Of a DNA stretch of 64,000 bases, positions 44,383 to 53,064 are shown one piece after another. This DNA is from Burkholderiales bacterium (GTDB lineage Bacteria; Pseudomonadota; Gammaproteobacteria; Burkholderiales; Burkholderiaceae_C), in assembly GCA_019509985.1 (NCBI GenBank), contig JAEKLF010000035.1, forward strand, positions 62,001 through 126,000, read 5' to 3'. The notes under the pieces are model-generated. The model saw nothing but the letters and a program-made list of their open reading frames with translations. It ran no database searches and had not been told where the DNA came from. The translations under genes and the position numbers were made by a program. Position 1 is the first letter of the stretch, and every line of letters starts with the position of its first letter.

Positions 44383-45792
44383 TCAGAGCAGACCCGTGAC
44401 GGGGGGCAACGTGATCGCGCATTCCATGCGCGGCGGAAACGGGAAGATCGGTCCCGCGGACAGGCCCTGGGTCAAGGCGAGTAGATCGATATCGATGTTT
44501 TCGTACGAGACGACGTTCGGGATGACAGGAAGATCGGTGACGTTGCCCTTCGAGCAGATCTGGAGATTGCCCGTGTAGTGGCCGCCTTCGCCGTTGGCGC
44601 CGGTGCTTCCTGTGGCGACGTCGACGATGCCGTCCCAAATCACCGCAGGCATGCGTGCCGGAAGGCCCGATGCATCGAGAGATGCGAACAAGGCGCTCAC
44701 GAGGGGCGCCAGACCGGCAGGATCGGCGAACGGTCCATCGGGCGCGACGCCGAAATCGGTGATCGTGTTGTCGTGGGCGTAGAACCCGCGCAGGTAGGGA
44801 TCAAACGTCGTCGGGTCGAAGAAGATGCCGAGCGACTGAAAGCTGACGGCCAGAAGGCCGGCCGTCTTGTGCCCGGTGATCGAGTTGCCCAGGACCTCGG
44901 TGTTCTGCGCCGCCATTGCCATGACGCCAGTGCCGGGCGGAACGCCGCGGACAAAGCCTTGCGCCGTGTCGGCGAGCGGCCGATTGTTGTTCACGAGCTT
45001 GTTGTTGCGAACGACTGTCCCGCTGTTGTCCAGGAAGCGAAACGCGCCTGGCAGCGCAAAGATCAGGATGCCGCCGGTGTTGTCGTGAACATTGTTGTTC
45101 TCGACGACTGCATTGCGCGAATTCTCGATCTCCACGCCGGCAACGTTGAAGTACGCCTCGTTGCCGATCACCCGGACGTTCTGCGATTGCCCGACATAGA
45201 CCCCTGCATCCCGCGTGCCGATCGCTTTGCTGTTCGTGATCAGGACGTTGTCGGACGTGACCGGATAGAGGCCGTACGCCATCTGCGAGCTGTGCAGCGG
45301 ATCGTCGGTCCATTCGGCGCGCACGGTGTCGATGACAACGTCGCTGGAATAGGTGACGAACACGGCGTTGCCAACGGCGTCTTCGACGGCGAATTTTCGG
45401 AAGGTCACGCCCTTGACGTAGCGAGCCTCGACACCGTTGCTTTCCGAGGCTCCCTTGAAAGACAAGATCGTGTTGGTCGCGGGATCGGAGCCGTTGCCAG
45501 CGCCGACGATGGTCAGCTTGTTGACGCTGAGCTTCAGCGAGCGATTGAAAACATAGCGACCGGCAGGCAGTGTGATGGTGTCACCTTCGCGCGCCTGAAA
45601 GAGGATGGTGTTGAGATCCTCGTCGTTCATCTTGGCCGCTGCCACCGTCGTCCCCGGAGGGGACGGTGCGACGTCCGGACCGGAACCGCCGCCGCATGCA
45701 GTCAGTCCAAGCGACAACAGCGCTATCAGCGAGACTCGACGGAGAACACTACGGCGGCGAAGACCCGATACGGGCCAAGTGGAACTGAACAT
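44383..45792 (-). CDS. parallel beta-helix lipoprotein (TIGR03805-like), partner of the diheme cytochrome
   Basis: 469 residues. Lipobox LTACGGG near residue 30. The N-terminal NDEDLNTILFQAREGDTITL, then PAGRY, starts a right-handed beta-helix with repeated N-x-[VI]-x-x-N-x-[VI] turns (for example VVENNNVHDNTGGILIF, VVRNNKLVNNN, NTEVLGNSITGHKTAGLLA), ending in a Pro-rich C-terminus. ATG 45792 sits in the 24-bp leader shared with the CapA gene. No catalytic lyase residues are identifiable, so a polysaccharide-binding or cleaving role is only a suggestion. First gene of the pair with the diheme cytochrome. Confidence 0.9.
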   Translation of the reverse strand: MFSSTWPVSGLRRRSVLRRVSLIALLSLGLTACGGGSGPDVAPSPPGTTVAAAKMNDEDLNTILFQAREGDTITLPAGRYVFNRSLKLSVNKLTIVGAGNGSDPATNTILSFKGASESNGVEARYVKGVTFRKFAVEDAVGNAVFVTYSSDVVIDTVRAEWTDDPLHSSQMAYGLYPVTSDNVLITNSKAIGTRDAGVYVGQSQNVRVIGNEAYFNVAGVEIENSRNAVVENNNVHDNTGGILIFALPGAFRFLDNSGTVVRNNKLVNNNRPLADTAQGFVRGVPPGTGVMAMAAQNTEVLGNSITGHKTAGLLAVSFQSLGIFFDPTTFDPYLRGFYAHDNTITDFGVAPDGPFADPAGLAPLVSALFASLDASGLPARMPAVIWDGIVDVATGSTGANGEGGHYTGNLQICSKGNVTDLPVIPNVVSYENIDIDLLALTQGLSAGPIFPFPPRMECAITLPPVTGLL

Positions 45793-45810
45793 GGCAACTC
45801 CGTTGTGAAG
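45787..45810 (-). repeat. 24-bp leader element shared with the CapA gene (copy 2)
   Basis: Minus-strand CTTCACAACGGAGTTG, then C-C-ATG-TTC: 23 of 24 bases identical to 29641-29664. It covers the ribosome-binding site and start codon of the beta-helix gene. Sequence further upstream and downstream differs apart from scattered matches. Confidence 0.7.
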
Positions 45811-46035
45811 CGATCGCCGGGACTGCACTCGGCGCGATACCTCGAACAGACTGCGGCGAGCGGCCGGCGTACGAGGGAGGCGAAATGCGGGGGCCTGGGC
45901 CTTGCAGGCCCAAATCCTGCTGTGACTATTTAGCGAGCCACCCGTGGGCGTCGCCATGAGTGGTAGTGCCACGAATCGCAAAACGCCCTTCAGCGATGAC
46001 GGCGAGTCAGCCCGGCATCACGCGGGCGTCTGCCA

Positions 46036-46458
46036 TCAAGGAGCGGAGTCCTCCACGCTGTATGCGTCTGTGCACGCCTGAACGCATTCTTCCTGCTTGT
46101 CGGTGCAGGGCTCCGGGGGAGGCGGGCAAAACGGCGGAACGTGAGACTTCGTCTTACAGCGCGCGAGGCATGTAGCGAGCGGGTCACGATGCAGCAAGAG
46201 GTGATCGGCCACGGTGGGAGGTCTTTTGCCAACTCGCTGCCCACACGAATCTTCGGTTCGACTCGTGAAGGCAGTCACTTTCCCCCATCGATGAATACCG
46301 CCGCCGCAGTTCAGGATGCGTTCCCCGACGAGCACCTGATGCGTGCCGTCACTGTAGTACTCGGTCGTGACTTCGTTTTGTGGGCGTGCTTGGCTCGCTG
46401 TCACTAGGACAGCCAGTGCCGCGACAGGAAGTGTGCGGGCTAGTTTGATGTAGAACAT
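46036..46458 (-). CDS. small secreted protein, DUF6289-like, with Cys-rich tail
   Basis: 140 residues from ATG 46458: signal peptide (LARTLPVAALAVLVTASQA), then TEYYSDGTHQVLVGERILNC and GGGIHRWGKVTAFTSRTEDSC, which resembles the small DUF6289 type (YYSD-x3-x-VVGE-R pattern). The C-terminus has a further Cys-rich region (CLARCKTKSHVPPFCPPPPE and KQEECVQACTDAYS) with paired cysteines. A longer open frame upstream is the shadow of the neighbouring PEP-CTERM gene. Role unknown. Confidence 0.65.
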   Translation of the reverse strand: MFYIKLARTLPVAALAVLVTASQARPQNEVTTEYYSDGTHQVLVGERILNCGGGIHRWGKVTAFTSRTEDSCGQRVGKRPPTVADHLLLHRDPLATCLARCKTKSHVPPFCPPPPEPCTDKQEECVQACTDAYSVEDSAP

Positions 46459-46514
46459 GGTTCGCCAATGCAGTTGAGGATCGTCAAAGTTGAGCGCGGC
46501 CTCCTCCCAAAGAT

Positions 46515-47321
46515 TCAGCCTTTTGTCGGAGGGCGCTGCAGTGCTGCAGCTGTTGGGGCCGTGGACCACCGCCCTCGCTGCACCGCGCCAACCGCGCCGA
46601 TAGCGAGCAACATCAGCATCCAGGTCGCCGGCTCCGGCACGGCCGAGACCGCGAGCGACAGGTTGGCAGTGGCGCCGCTGTTCGCGACTGTGTTGGTGGA
46701 TATGTTGGCCGGGATCGTTCCTTCGGAGAAGGCAGTGATCGTGACGCCGTAGCTGCCCACGGGCACCGTGTACGACAGGGCGTCCGCGCCGGCCACAAGC
46801 CCCTGCCGCAAGTAGGTGTGCGTGCCATAGTTGAAGAGATTCAGGGCCACATAGGCATTCGCAGCGGGTGCGGCGGAGGCGAACGCCGAGAACGTGAACG
46901 ACAGCGTTGACTCGGTGTTGACCGAGAAGTCGTAGAACGCGCTGCCGCTGGCGGCGGCGTGCGCGGGGTACTGGAAGTCGCCATCGACCGCGTTCGCGTT
47001 CGCTGAGCTGCGGACGAAGAAGTCGGCCTTGTTGGGGCCGTTGAACTGCACGGCGCTGCCGGCGGAACTCACCGCCTGCGACAGGCCTCGGTCGTCTCGC
47101 GAGTCGGACTTCGAGACGGCATACGGGTCCGCCACGACATTCGACGTTCGGTCGCTCGGCCCGAAGCGGACGGTGTCTGGCGCGCCGATGCCGACCTGCG
47201 TCTGCGAATCGGCACCTGCCTGGATGGACGTGACGGCCGCATCGGCGGGTGATGCCGTAGCAGCCGCCGCAAGTAGCGGCAGCAATGCGCGAGCAAGGGC
47301 GAGTACAGGGGAGATGGTCAT
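46515..47321 (-). CDS. PEP-CTERM sorting domain protein
   Basis: 268 residues. Signal peptide (LARALLPLLAAAATASPADA), beta-rich extracellular domain with a VPVGSYGVTITAFSEGTIPA segment, and the tail AVPEPATWMLMLLAIGAVGA followed by a basic RGRW. Some 15 residues follow the basic cluster, longer than usual. ATG 47321 follows an AGGA at 9 nt. It precedes the DUF6289-like gene on the same strand by 56 bp. Confidence 0.87.
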   Translation of the reverse strand: MTISPVLALARALLPLLAAAATASPADAAVTSIQAGADSQTQVGIGAPDTVRFGPSDRTSNVVADPYAVSKSDSRDDRGLSQAVSSAGSAVQFNGPNKADFFVRSSANANAVDGDFQYPAHAAASGSAFYDFSVNTESTLSFTFSAFASAAPAANAYVALNLFNYGTHTYLRQGLVAGADALSYTVPVGSYGVTITAFSEGTIPANISTNTVANSGATANLSLAVSAVPEPATWMLMLLAIGAVGAVQRGRWSTAPTAAALQRPPTKG

Positions 47322-47599
47322 GGTGAGGTTCCTGAAGGTCTGTGATGGCCAGGTGGACGCGACGGGCGACAGCGCGCAACAGGCCTGCGCCAACCGGGCC
47401 TCTTCAGGGCCGGCACAGGCGCTACCGCGGTGCGGCTGGCGCGTGGATGGGCGACATCACGAGGCGCGCAAAGCCGATCTATGAAACCGGGTCGCATGTT
47501 CCGTCGCGCTGTTGCCGCCGGGAATACCGCGTAGGCGCTATTTGGTACCGAGCGCACTCGAGGCTGAGTGACCTCACCGCCCCTTCGGTAAAGGGGGCG

Positions 47600-48151
47600 A
47601 TGCCAGAGGTCACTGCTCGGGTGGTGCTCGAGTTTGTTGCGAAGACGGGTCTGCTTGCAGTCCCGGACACTCTGGCTCCCGTCGTTCCCGGTGACGCCAA
47701 AGCTGCGGCGGCCGAGGACGACGCAAAGCAGGGCGATCAGGTCGAGGGCAGCGAGGACGAGGACACCAGCCCTGAGCTGAGTGCATGGAGCAAGTCGCTT
47801 GAGGCCCCCCTGAGCCAGATCGAACGCTATGACCTGTATATGCGAGTGCAATCCCAGTTTGGGACGCGCCAGGGCGTCAAGGGGCTTGAGTTCCCATGCG
47901 TGCTGGTCGTGATCAACGACGACGAGGCGCGAGGCTTCCTTCTTGCCTACGACAAGTTCTTCGGCGCCAAGGAGAAAACAATGGCGGACCTTGAAAACGA
48001 AGCCGCTGGCCGAGAGGCCGGTTCGGACCGCACCCACCGCTTGTTCTACGTGACCTGCGGCCGAGCGGAGAAGAGCGTGGCCTGCGTCTACTACTCGTCC
48101 GATCCAGCGTTGGCTCGCGATGCCACCCATCCCGGGGCTGCTGAACTTTAG
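47600..48151 (+). pseudogene. C-terminal fragment of a UvrD-like helicase resembling GajB of Gabija
   Basis: Residues 60-180 match the end of GajB-like superfamily 1 helicases: SQIERYDLYMRVQSQFGTRQ, then the motif V-type GVKGLEFPCVLVVINDDEAR, GFLLAYDKFFGAKEKTMADL and motif VI-type DRTHRLFYVTCGRAEKSVAC. The Walker A/B half (motifs I-IV) is missing; upstream sequence does not match. An AAGGGGG stretch precedes ATG 47600, so a 183-residue fragment might be translated, but it cannot be an ATPase. No GajA partner lies in the window. It ends 88 bp before the tRNA-Ser 3' end, a common site of island insertion. Confidence 0.8.
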
Positions 48152-48189
48152 ACTTGCACCTGCAAAATGAACTTAAGACTTGCACCTGG
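48144..48189. repeat. two direct 19-bp repeats and a dyad beside the helicase fragment
   Basis: AACTTTAGACTTGCACCTG (48144-48162) recurs as AACTTAAGACTTGCACCTG (48171-48189), 18 of 19 identical, spaced 8 bp. The second copy continues into a GCACC/GGTGC dyad (CTTGCACCTGGTGCAGG). It resembles the end of a mobile element or an attachment scar; no element family could be named. Confidence 0.6.
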
Positions 48190-48239
48190 TGCAGGTCAAT
48201 GCTTCAAGCCGCACATAGCTGCTGAAGCCATCAGCAGGG

Positions 48240-48329
48240 TGGCGGAGGCTGTGAGATTCGAACTCACGGGCCGTTTGACCGGCCGACGGTTTTCAAGACC
48301 GTTGGGTTAAACCGCTCCCCCAAGCCTCC
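48240..48329 (-). tRNA. tRNA-Ser (anticodon UGA)
   Basis: Class II tRNA. Acceptor GGAGGCT pairs with AGCCTCC (48244-48250) followed by discriminator G and an encoded CCA (48240-48242). The anticodon stem-loop is ACGGT-CTTGAAA-ACCGT, giving UGA. The long variable arm (CGGCCGGTCAAACGGCC) and T-arm (GTGAG-TTCGAAT-CTCAC) are intact. Located between the helicase fragment and apaH. Confidence 0.95.
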
Positions 48330-48343
48330 GAAGGGTGCGCATT

Positions 48344-49168
48344 CTACGAGCCGGGCCGCTGGGCCTGCTCGCAGTCGATTTGGATGATCTCGCGCGACGC
48401 GCCGTCGACGCGTGCGGCGGTCAGCTTGCCGCCCCAGACGCAGCCGGTGTCCAGCCCCAGCAGCGTGGGTCGGTTCAGCATCCCCAGTGTCGACCAGTGG
48501 CCGAAGGCAATGGGCACATCGGCCGTGCGTCGCCCCGGCACGTCGAACCAGGGCATGAAGCCCTCGGGTGCGGCGCCGGCACCATCCTTGGTCTTGAAAT
48601 CCATCTCGCCGTCGGCGGTGCAAAAGCGCAGCCGCGTCAGCGCGTTGACCGTGAAGCGCAGCCGCGCCGTGCCCGACAGATTGGCGTCCCAGCGCGCGGG
48701 CTCGTTGCCGTACATCGCCTGCAGGAAGTCCGGCAGCGACGGGCCGCGCAGCATGGCCTCGACGTCGGCGGCTGCGGCCAGCGTGTCGTCGCGGCTCCAC
48801 TGCGGCACGACGCCGGCGTGCACCATCAACCAGCCGACGTCGAAGATGGCCAGGCGTTGGCGGCGCAGCCAGTCCGTCAGGGCCTCGCGGTCGGGTGCGG
48901 CGAGGATGTCGTCCAGCGTGTCGCCTCGATGCGGGCGCCGCACGCCGTGGGCGGCGGCGAGCAGGTGCAGGTCGTGGTTGCCGAGCAGGCAGCTGGCCGA
49001 GTCGCCCAGGCCTTGCAGGCGGCGCAGCGTGGCCAGCGAGGATGGCCCGCGATTGACCAAGTCGCCCAGCAGCCAGAGCCGGTCGCGCGAGGGCGAAAAG
49101 TCGATGTGGGCAAGCAGGCGCTCGAACGCGTCGCAGCAGCCCTGCAGGTCGCCAATCAGGTAGTTCAT
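48344..49168 (-). CDS. apaH: symmetrical bis(5'-nucleosyl)-tetraphosphatase
   Basis: 274 residues, usual family length. Metallophosphatase motifs: [17 protein letters not shown] at the N-terminus, [38 protein letters not shown], and [15 protein letters not shown] near the end. It cleaves Ap4A to two ADP, acting in stress and mRNA-cap metabolism (family knowledge). No operon partners in view. Confidence 0.95.
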   Translation of the reverse strand: MNYLIGDLQGCCDAFERLLAHIDFSPSRDRLWLLGDLVNRGPSSLATLRRLQGLGDSASCLLGNHDLHLLAAAHGVRRPHRGDTLDDILAAPDREALTDWLRRQRLAIFDVGWLMVHAGVVPQWSRDDTLAAAADVEAMLRGPSLPDFLQAMYGNEPARWDANLSGTARLRFTVNALTRLRFCTADGEMDFKTKDGAGAAPEGFMPWFDVPGRRTADVPIAFGHWSTLGMLNRPTLLGLDTGCVWGGKLTAARVDGASREIIQIDCEQAQRPGS

Positions 49169-49225
49169 CGGTGAGCGGAAGCGGAGGGCGCCATGCTAAG
49201 GCGCGCAGTGCCGCTGTCGGGATTC

Positions 49226-49253
49226 TTGACAGGATCGTGAGCTATTTTTAGAT
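49226..49253 (+). promoter_or_regulatory. weak candidate sigma-70 promoter
   Basis: TTGACA at 49226-49231, 16 bp, then TTAGAT at 49248-49253 inside an AT-rich patch, about 160 bp before the PEP-CTERM gene at 49411. The -35 is perfect, the -10 poor. Confidence 0.35.
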
Positions 49254-49410
49254 GTGGCTCGTAAGCCGTTGATGTCTAACGGAATTCTTCGCTGGCGCGA
49301 AATTTGCGCACGTGGGCGTCGCCCCAGGCGGCGTCGCCGCCATCCCCCACGAGCTTGGGATGGCTGCGCGGGCCTGGTTCTGCTTCTTCATCAACCGAGA
49401 CATTTCTTCC

Positions 49411-50373
49411 ATGTACAACGAAACCCCCGCGCCGCGCGCCCAGTTGCTCAGCCTGCTCGTGGCTGTGGCCTGCGCCGGCTTGTCCGTCACGGCCGCCGCC
49501 GACCCGACGATCACGCTGCAGGCCACCTACGCGCTCAACGGCGCCACGCCGGCCGATGCCATCCCTGAAGGCTCGCTCAACACGACGGCGGATGGCGCTG
49601 ACTTCTACATGACCAAGAACGACGCTGGCTCCGGCGTGTTCTTCCACGCCTACGGCTTCACCGGCAGCCCGACCTATTTCGGCGCACGCGCCTCGGGTGA
49701 CGGCCTGGACTTCTCTGCCCGCACCAGCTCGCTGTACAGCGGCAGCTACACGAACAACACCGGCAGCGTGATGCTGTTGAACTTCGCGTTCAACGTGGAC
49801 GGCGGCGAAGTGGCCCTGTGGGGCGACGGTGTCGGTACGGCCAACACGCGCCTTCAGGTGCGTCGCAACGGCTCGGTCGTGAGCCAGGGCGACACGATGG
49901 TCACGCAGACGGCCTCGGGCTACACCTGTTCGGAAAACGATATCGGCGCGCTGGGGGCCTGGGCCAACTGCTCGACGCCGAACGACAACGCCGTGTTCGG
50001 CGCTGCCGGCGCCTACTCGGTGGACATGGGCCTGGTCGGCATCGGCGAGACCATCACCATCGACTACGACATCGTGTCCATGGTCAGTGGCCAGTACGTC
50101 AGCGGCGCGGTCAGTTCCGGCAACTGCTATGGCGGCTATGGCGCCTACGGCGAGGTGCAGGCCGTCCAGCAGTACGTTCCCTGCGTCAGCTACAACGGCA
50201 TCGCCCGCTCCGGCGACCCGTTCAACAACAACGGCTTCGACAACACGGCCGACTTCTCGCTGACCGCGACGGCAGCGCCCCTGCCCGAACCCGGCAGCCT
50301 GGCCCTGCTGGCTGCGGCGGGTGGCGGATGGTGGCTCAGCCGCCGCCGACGAAGCGACGGCTCGGCCGGCTGA
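49411..50373 (+). CDS. PEP-CTERM sorting domain protein
   Basis: 320 residues. Signal peptide (LLSLLVAVACAGLSVTAAA), a long beta-rich region with internal Cys pairs (TCSENDIGALGAWANCSTPN and SGNCYGGYGAYGEVQAVQQY), and C-terminal tail PLPEPGSLALLAAAGGGWWL followed by SRRRR. ATG 49411 is chosen to place the signal peptide; the upstream open frame has no signal features. An intrinsic terminator follows 20 bp after the stop. Confidence 0.88.
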   Translation: MYNETPAPRAQLLSLLVAVACAGLSVTAAADPTITLQATYALNGATPADAIPEGSLNTTADGADFYMTKNDAGSGVFFHAYGFTGSPTYFGARASGDGLDFSARTSSLYSGSYTNNTGSVMLLNFAFNVDGGEVALWGDGVGTANTRLQVRRNGSVVSQGDTMVTQTASGYTCSENDIGALGAWANCSTPNDNAVFGAAGAYSVDMGLVGIGETITIDYDIVSMVSGQYVSGAVSSGNCYGGYGAYGEVQAVQQYVPCVSYNGIARSGDPFNNNGFDNTADFSLTATAAPLPEPGSLALLAAAGGGWWLSRRRRSDGSAG

Positions 50374-50393
50374 GTTCGCACGACTCCGGTGAG

Positions 50394-50418
50394 CGGCACC
50401 TTTGGGTGCCGTTTTTTT
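50394..50418 (+). terminator. Rho-independent terminator
   Basis: CGGCACC-TTTG-GGTGCCG stem-loop (50394-50411) followed by seven T's. It separates the PEP-CTERM gene from the glycosyltransferase gene, which starts 22 bp later. Confidence 0.92.
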
Positions 50419-50439
50419 GTCCCTCTAGACTCGCGCGCC

Positions 50440-51633
50440 ATGGCTCGCTTCGCATTCATCTGGGAACTCGGCGGCGCCTATGGCCACCTGGGTCGCATGA
50501 TCCCGGTTGCCCGGGAGCTGCAGCAGCGCGGCCACGAGGTCGTTTTCATCATCCGCGAGCTGATCGAGGCCGAGCGGCTGCTGGGCCCCCACGGCTTCAA
50601 GTGGTACCAGGCGCCACTGTGGGTCGGCCGCGTGATGAACCTGCCCGACCCACTGAGTCATGCCGAGCTGCTGATGGCCTTCGGCTTCCTCGATCCGCCG
50701 GCGCTGCTCAGCATCAGCCGGGCCTGGCGCAATCTGCTCGGCCTGCTGGCGCCGGATGCCCTCGTCTTCGACTACTCGCCCACCGCCGTGCTGGCCGCGC
50801 GCGGCCTGGGCCTGCCGCAGCTGAATCTGGCCAACGGCTTCCAGGTGCCGCCGGCGGGCCGGCCGCTGCCGCCGCTGCGCTGGTGGCAGAAGGCACCGCC
50901 GGCGCGGCTGCTGGACTCCGAGCAGCAGGTCGTGCACGTGGCCAACCAGGTGCTCTACGAGCTGGGCGCGCCGCCCGTCGAAGGCATGCTGGACATCCTC
51001 TCCGGCAGCGCCGACGTCTTCGCCACGGTGCCCGAACTGGACCATTACCCGGACCGCAAGGGTGGCGACTTCGTCGGCCCCATCTTCGCGCTGGGTCGTG
51101 GCGAGGACGTGCATTGGCCCGCCAAAGGAAGCTTGCGCGTGTTCGCCTACCTCAAGCCCAACTACGGCGGCCTGGACACGCTGCTGACCGTGCTGCGCCA
51201 GCTCGACGCCAGCGTGCTTGTACACATCCCCGGCGTGTCGCGCCGCACGATCGAGAAGTTCGCGGGCGATAACCTGCAGATCTCGCGCCAGCCGCTGGAC
51301 ATCGAGCAAGTGCGCCAGAGCTGCGACGTGGCCGTGCTGCACGCCGGCCTGAGCACCGTGGCTGCCGTGCTGCTGGCCGGAAAGCCCGTGCTGCTCTTTC
51401 CCCAGCAGCTGGAGCAGACCATGTTCGCCCGCAGCGTCGAGGCCCTGGGCGTGGCCGTGGCCATCCCCGAGGCCGCGGCCGGCCAGTTCCAGCGCCTTGT
51501 CAAGCGTGCGCTGGCCGACGAGGGCATGAAGGACAAGGCCCGGCAGTTCGCCGACAAGTACCGCGGCTACGACCAGGCCGACGCCATCCGTGGCGTGGCC
51601 GACCGCTGCGAGGCCATGCTGGCCTCGCGCTGA
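50440..51633 (+). CDS. GT-B glycosyltransferase (MGT/UGT-like)
   Basis: 397 residues. N-terminal FAFIWELGGAYGHLGRMIPV and ARELQQRGHEVVF are the acceptor-domain start; the C-terminal donor-sugar region has LHAGLSTVAAVLLAGKPVLL, then FPQQLEQTMFARSVEALG, the family signature (H-x-G-x3-AxxAGKPxLxxPQQxEQ). It probably transfers a nucleotide-activated sugar; the acceptor is unknown. No lipid or natural-product genes adjoin. The start ATG 50440 lies just after the terminator. Confidence 0.88.
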   Translation: MARFAFIWELGGAYGHLGRMIPVARELQQRGHEVVFIIRELIEAERLLGPHGFKWYQAPLWVGRVMNLPDPLSHAELLMAFGFLDPPALLSISRAWRNLLGLLAPDALVFDYSPTAVLAARGLGLPQLNLANGFQVPPAGRPLPPLRWWQKAPPARLLDSEQQVVHVANQVLYELGAPPVEGMLDILSGSADVFATVPELDHYPDRKGGDFVGPIFALGRGEDVHWPAKGSLRVFAYLKPNYGGLDTLLTVLRQLDASVLVHIPGVSRRTIEKFAGDNLQISRQPLDIEQVRQSCDVAVLHAGLSTVAAVLLAGKPVLLFPQQLEQTMFARSVEALGVAVAIPEAAAGQFQRLVKRALADEGMKDKARQFADKYRGYDQADAIRGVADRCEAMLASR

Positions 51634-51759
51634 GCCGAACCGGCCCGGCCCGGCGGCCCCGGGAATGTGCGATGGGCGCCGTCATGACCATCTGCTAGTC
51701 TCCCGGGCTTCGTTTTTGACCCCGCGTCGCCCGGGTTTTCCCAGGGTTGGACGCCTTCG

Positions 51760-53064
51760 ATGGATACCGCTCTCGTACTCTTTCTGATCCTGATCAACGG
51801 CTTGTTCGCCATGTCGGAGATGGCGTTGACCGCCAGCCGCAAAGCGCGTTTGCAGGTGATGGTGGAAAGCGGTGAGGGCGGGGCGCAGGCCGCGATGGAT
51901 CTGCACGAGAACCCGACCAAGTTCCTGTCCACGGTGCAGATCGGCATTACGGGCATCGGCGTGCTGAACGGCATCGTCGGCGACGCCGCCTTCTCCGGCC
52001 CGCTGTCGCACTGGCTGACCGAGACCTTTGCGTTGAACCCGCATGCCACCGACATCGCGTCCACCGCCCTCGTCGTCATCATCATCACGCTGCTGACCAT
52101 CGTCTTCGGCGAGCTGGTGCCCAAACGCATCGGCCAGATCTACCCGGAGACCGTGGCGCGGCTGGTCGCGCCGACGATGAACCTGATCTCCATTGGCGCA
52201 CGGCCGCTGGTGCGCGCGCTGAGCTTCTCGACAGAGGCGACGCTGAGCCTGCTGGGCCTGCGCAACAAGGGCCAGCGCGGCGTGACGGAAGAAGAGATTG
52301 CCGCCAGCCTGGAAGAGGGCCTGGATGCCGGCGTCATCGAGCAGCACGAGCACCAGATGGTGCGCAACGTCTTCCGCCTGGATGAGCGCCAGATCGGCTC
52401 GATGATGATTCCGCGCGCCGAGATCGCCTGGCTGGACGCCGAGGCCACGCCGGCCGAGGTGCTGGTCGTGCTGCGCGAGCATGGCTTCAGCCGCTATCCG
52501 GTCTGCCGCGGCGGCCTGGGCGAAGTGCTCGGCGTGGCCTCGGCGCCGGCGCTGCTGGCGCGCCTGCTGGACGGCCAGCCGCTGGACCTGGCGGTGGGCC
52601 TGGAGGCGCCGCTGTTCGTTCCCGAGACGCTGTCGGGCATGGAGCTGCTGGAACATTTCCGCGTGTCGGACGCGCCGCTGGTCTTCGTCGTCGACGAGTA
52701 CGGCGAGGTGCAGGGCGTCATTGCCGTGCGCGATGTGCTTGAGGCCATTGCCGGGGAGTTCAACGCTCCGAGCGATGGTGACGCCTGGGCGGTGCAGCGC
52801 GAGGACGGGAGCTGGCTGATCGACGGCCTGATCCCGGTTCCCGAGCTGAAGGACCGCCTGGAGCTGAAGGAACTGCCCGAAGAGGACCGTGGGCGCTACA
52901 ACACCCTGGCCGGCATGATCATGCTGCTGCTCGGGCGCTTGCCGCGCACGACCGATGTCGTGGAGTGGGACGCGTGGAGATTCGAGGTCGTCGACCTCGA
53001 CGGCAAGCGTGTAGACAAAGTGCTGGTCAGTCGTCTGGCCGAAGAAACTGGAGAGAAATCATGA
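51760..53064 (+). CDS. CorC/HlyC-family membrane protein (CNNM-CBS)
   Basis: 434 residues. N-terminal DUF21/CNNM membrane domain with about four helices (LFLILINGLFAMSEMALTAS, VQIGITGIGVLNGIVGDAAF, LTIVFGELVPKRIG), two CBS domains (MIPRAEIAWLDAEATPAEVL and DAPLVFVVDEYGEVQGVIAV), and a C-terminal CorC_HlyC domain (TLAGMIMLLLGRLP). Family members export Mg2+/Co2+ or influence divalent-cation tolerance; the 'hemolysin' name is historical. The stop overlaps the SapC start (ATGA). Confidence 0.93.
   Translation: MDTALVLFLILINGLFAMSEMALTASRKARLQVMVESGEGGAQAAMDLHENPTKFLSTVQIGITGIGVLNGIVGDAAFSGPLSHWLTETFALNPHATDIASTALVVIIITLLTIVFGELVPKRIGQIYPETVARLVAPTMNLISIGARPLVRALSFSTEATLSLLGLRNKGQRGVTEEEIAASLEEGLDAGVIEQHEHQMVRNVFRLDERQIGSMMIPRAEIAWLDAEATPAEVLVVLREHGFSRYPVCRGGLGEVLGVASAPALLARLLDGQPLDLAVGLEAPLFVPETLSGMELLEHFRVSDAPLVFVVDEYGEVQGVIAVRDVLEAIAGEFNAPSDGDAWAVQREDGSWLIDGLIPVPELKDRLELKELPEEDRGRYNTLAGMIMLLLGRLPRTTDVVEWDAWRFEVVDLDGKRVDKVLVSRLAEETGEKS

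Noticed and set aside
46459..47379. A 447-residue Arg/His-rich protein joined to the DUF6289-like gene
   Set aside because: The upstream part is an out-of-frame reading of the PEP-CTERM gene; only the part from ATG 46458 has a signal peptide and natural composition.
47600..48151. A functional Gabija system
   Set aside because: Only the helicase C-terminus is present; Walker motifs and the GajA nuclease are absent.
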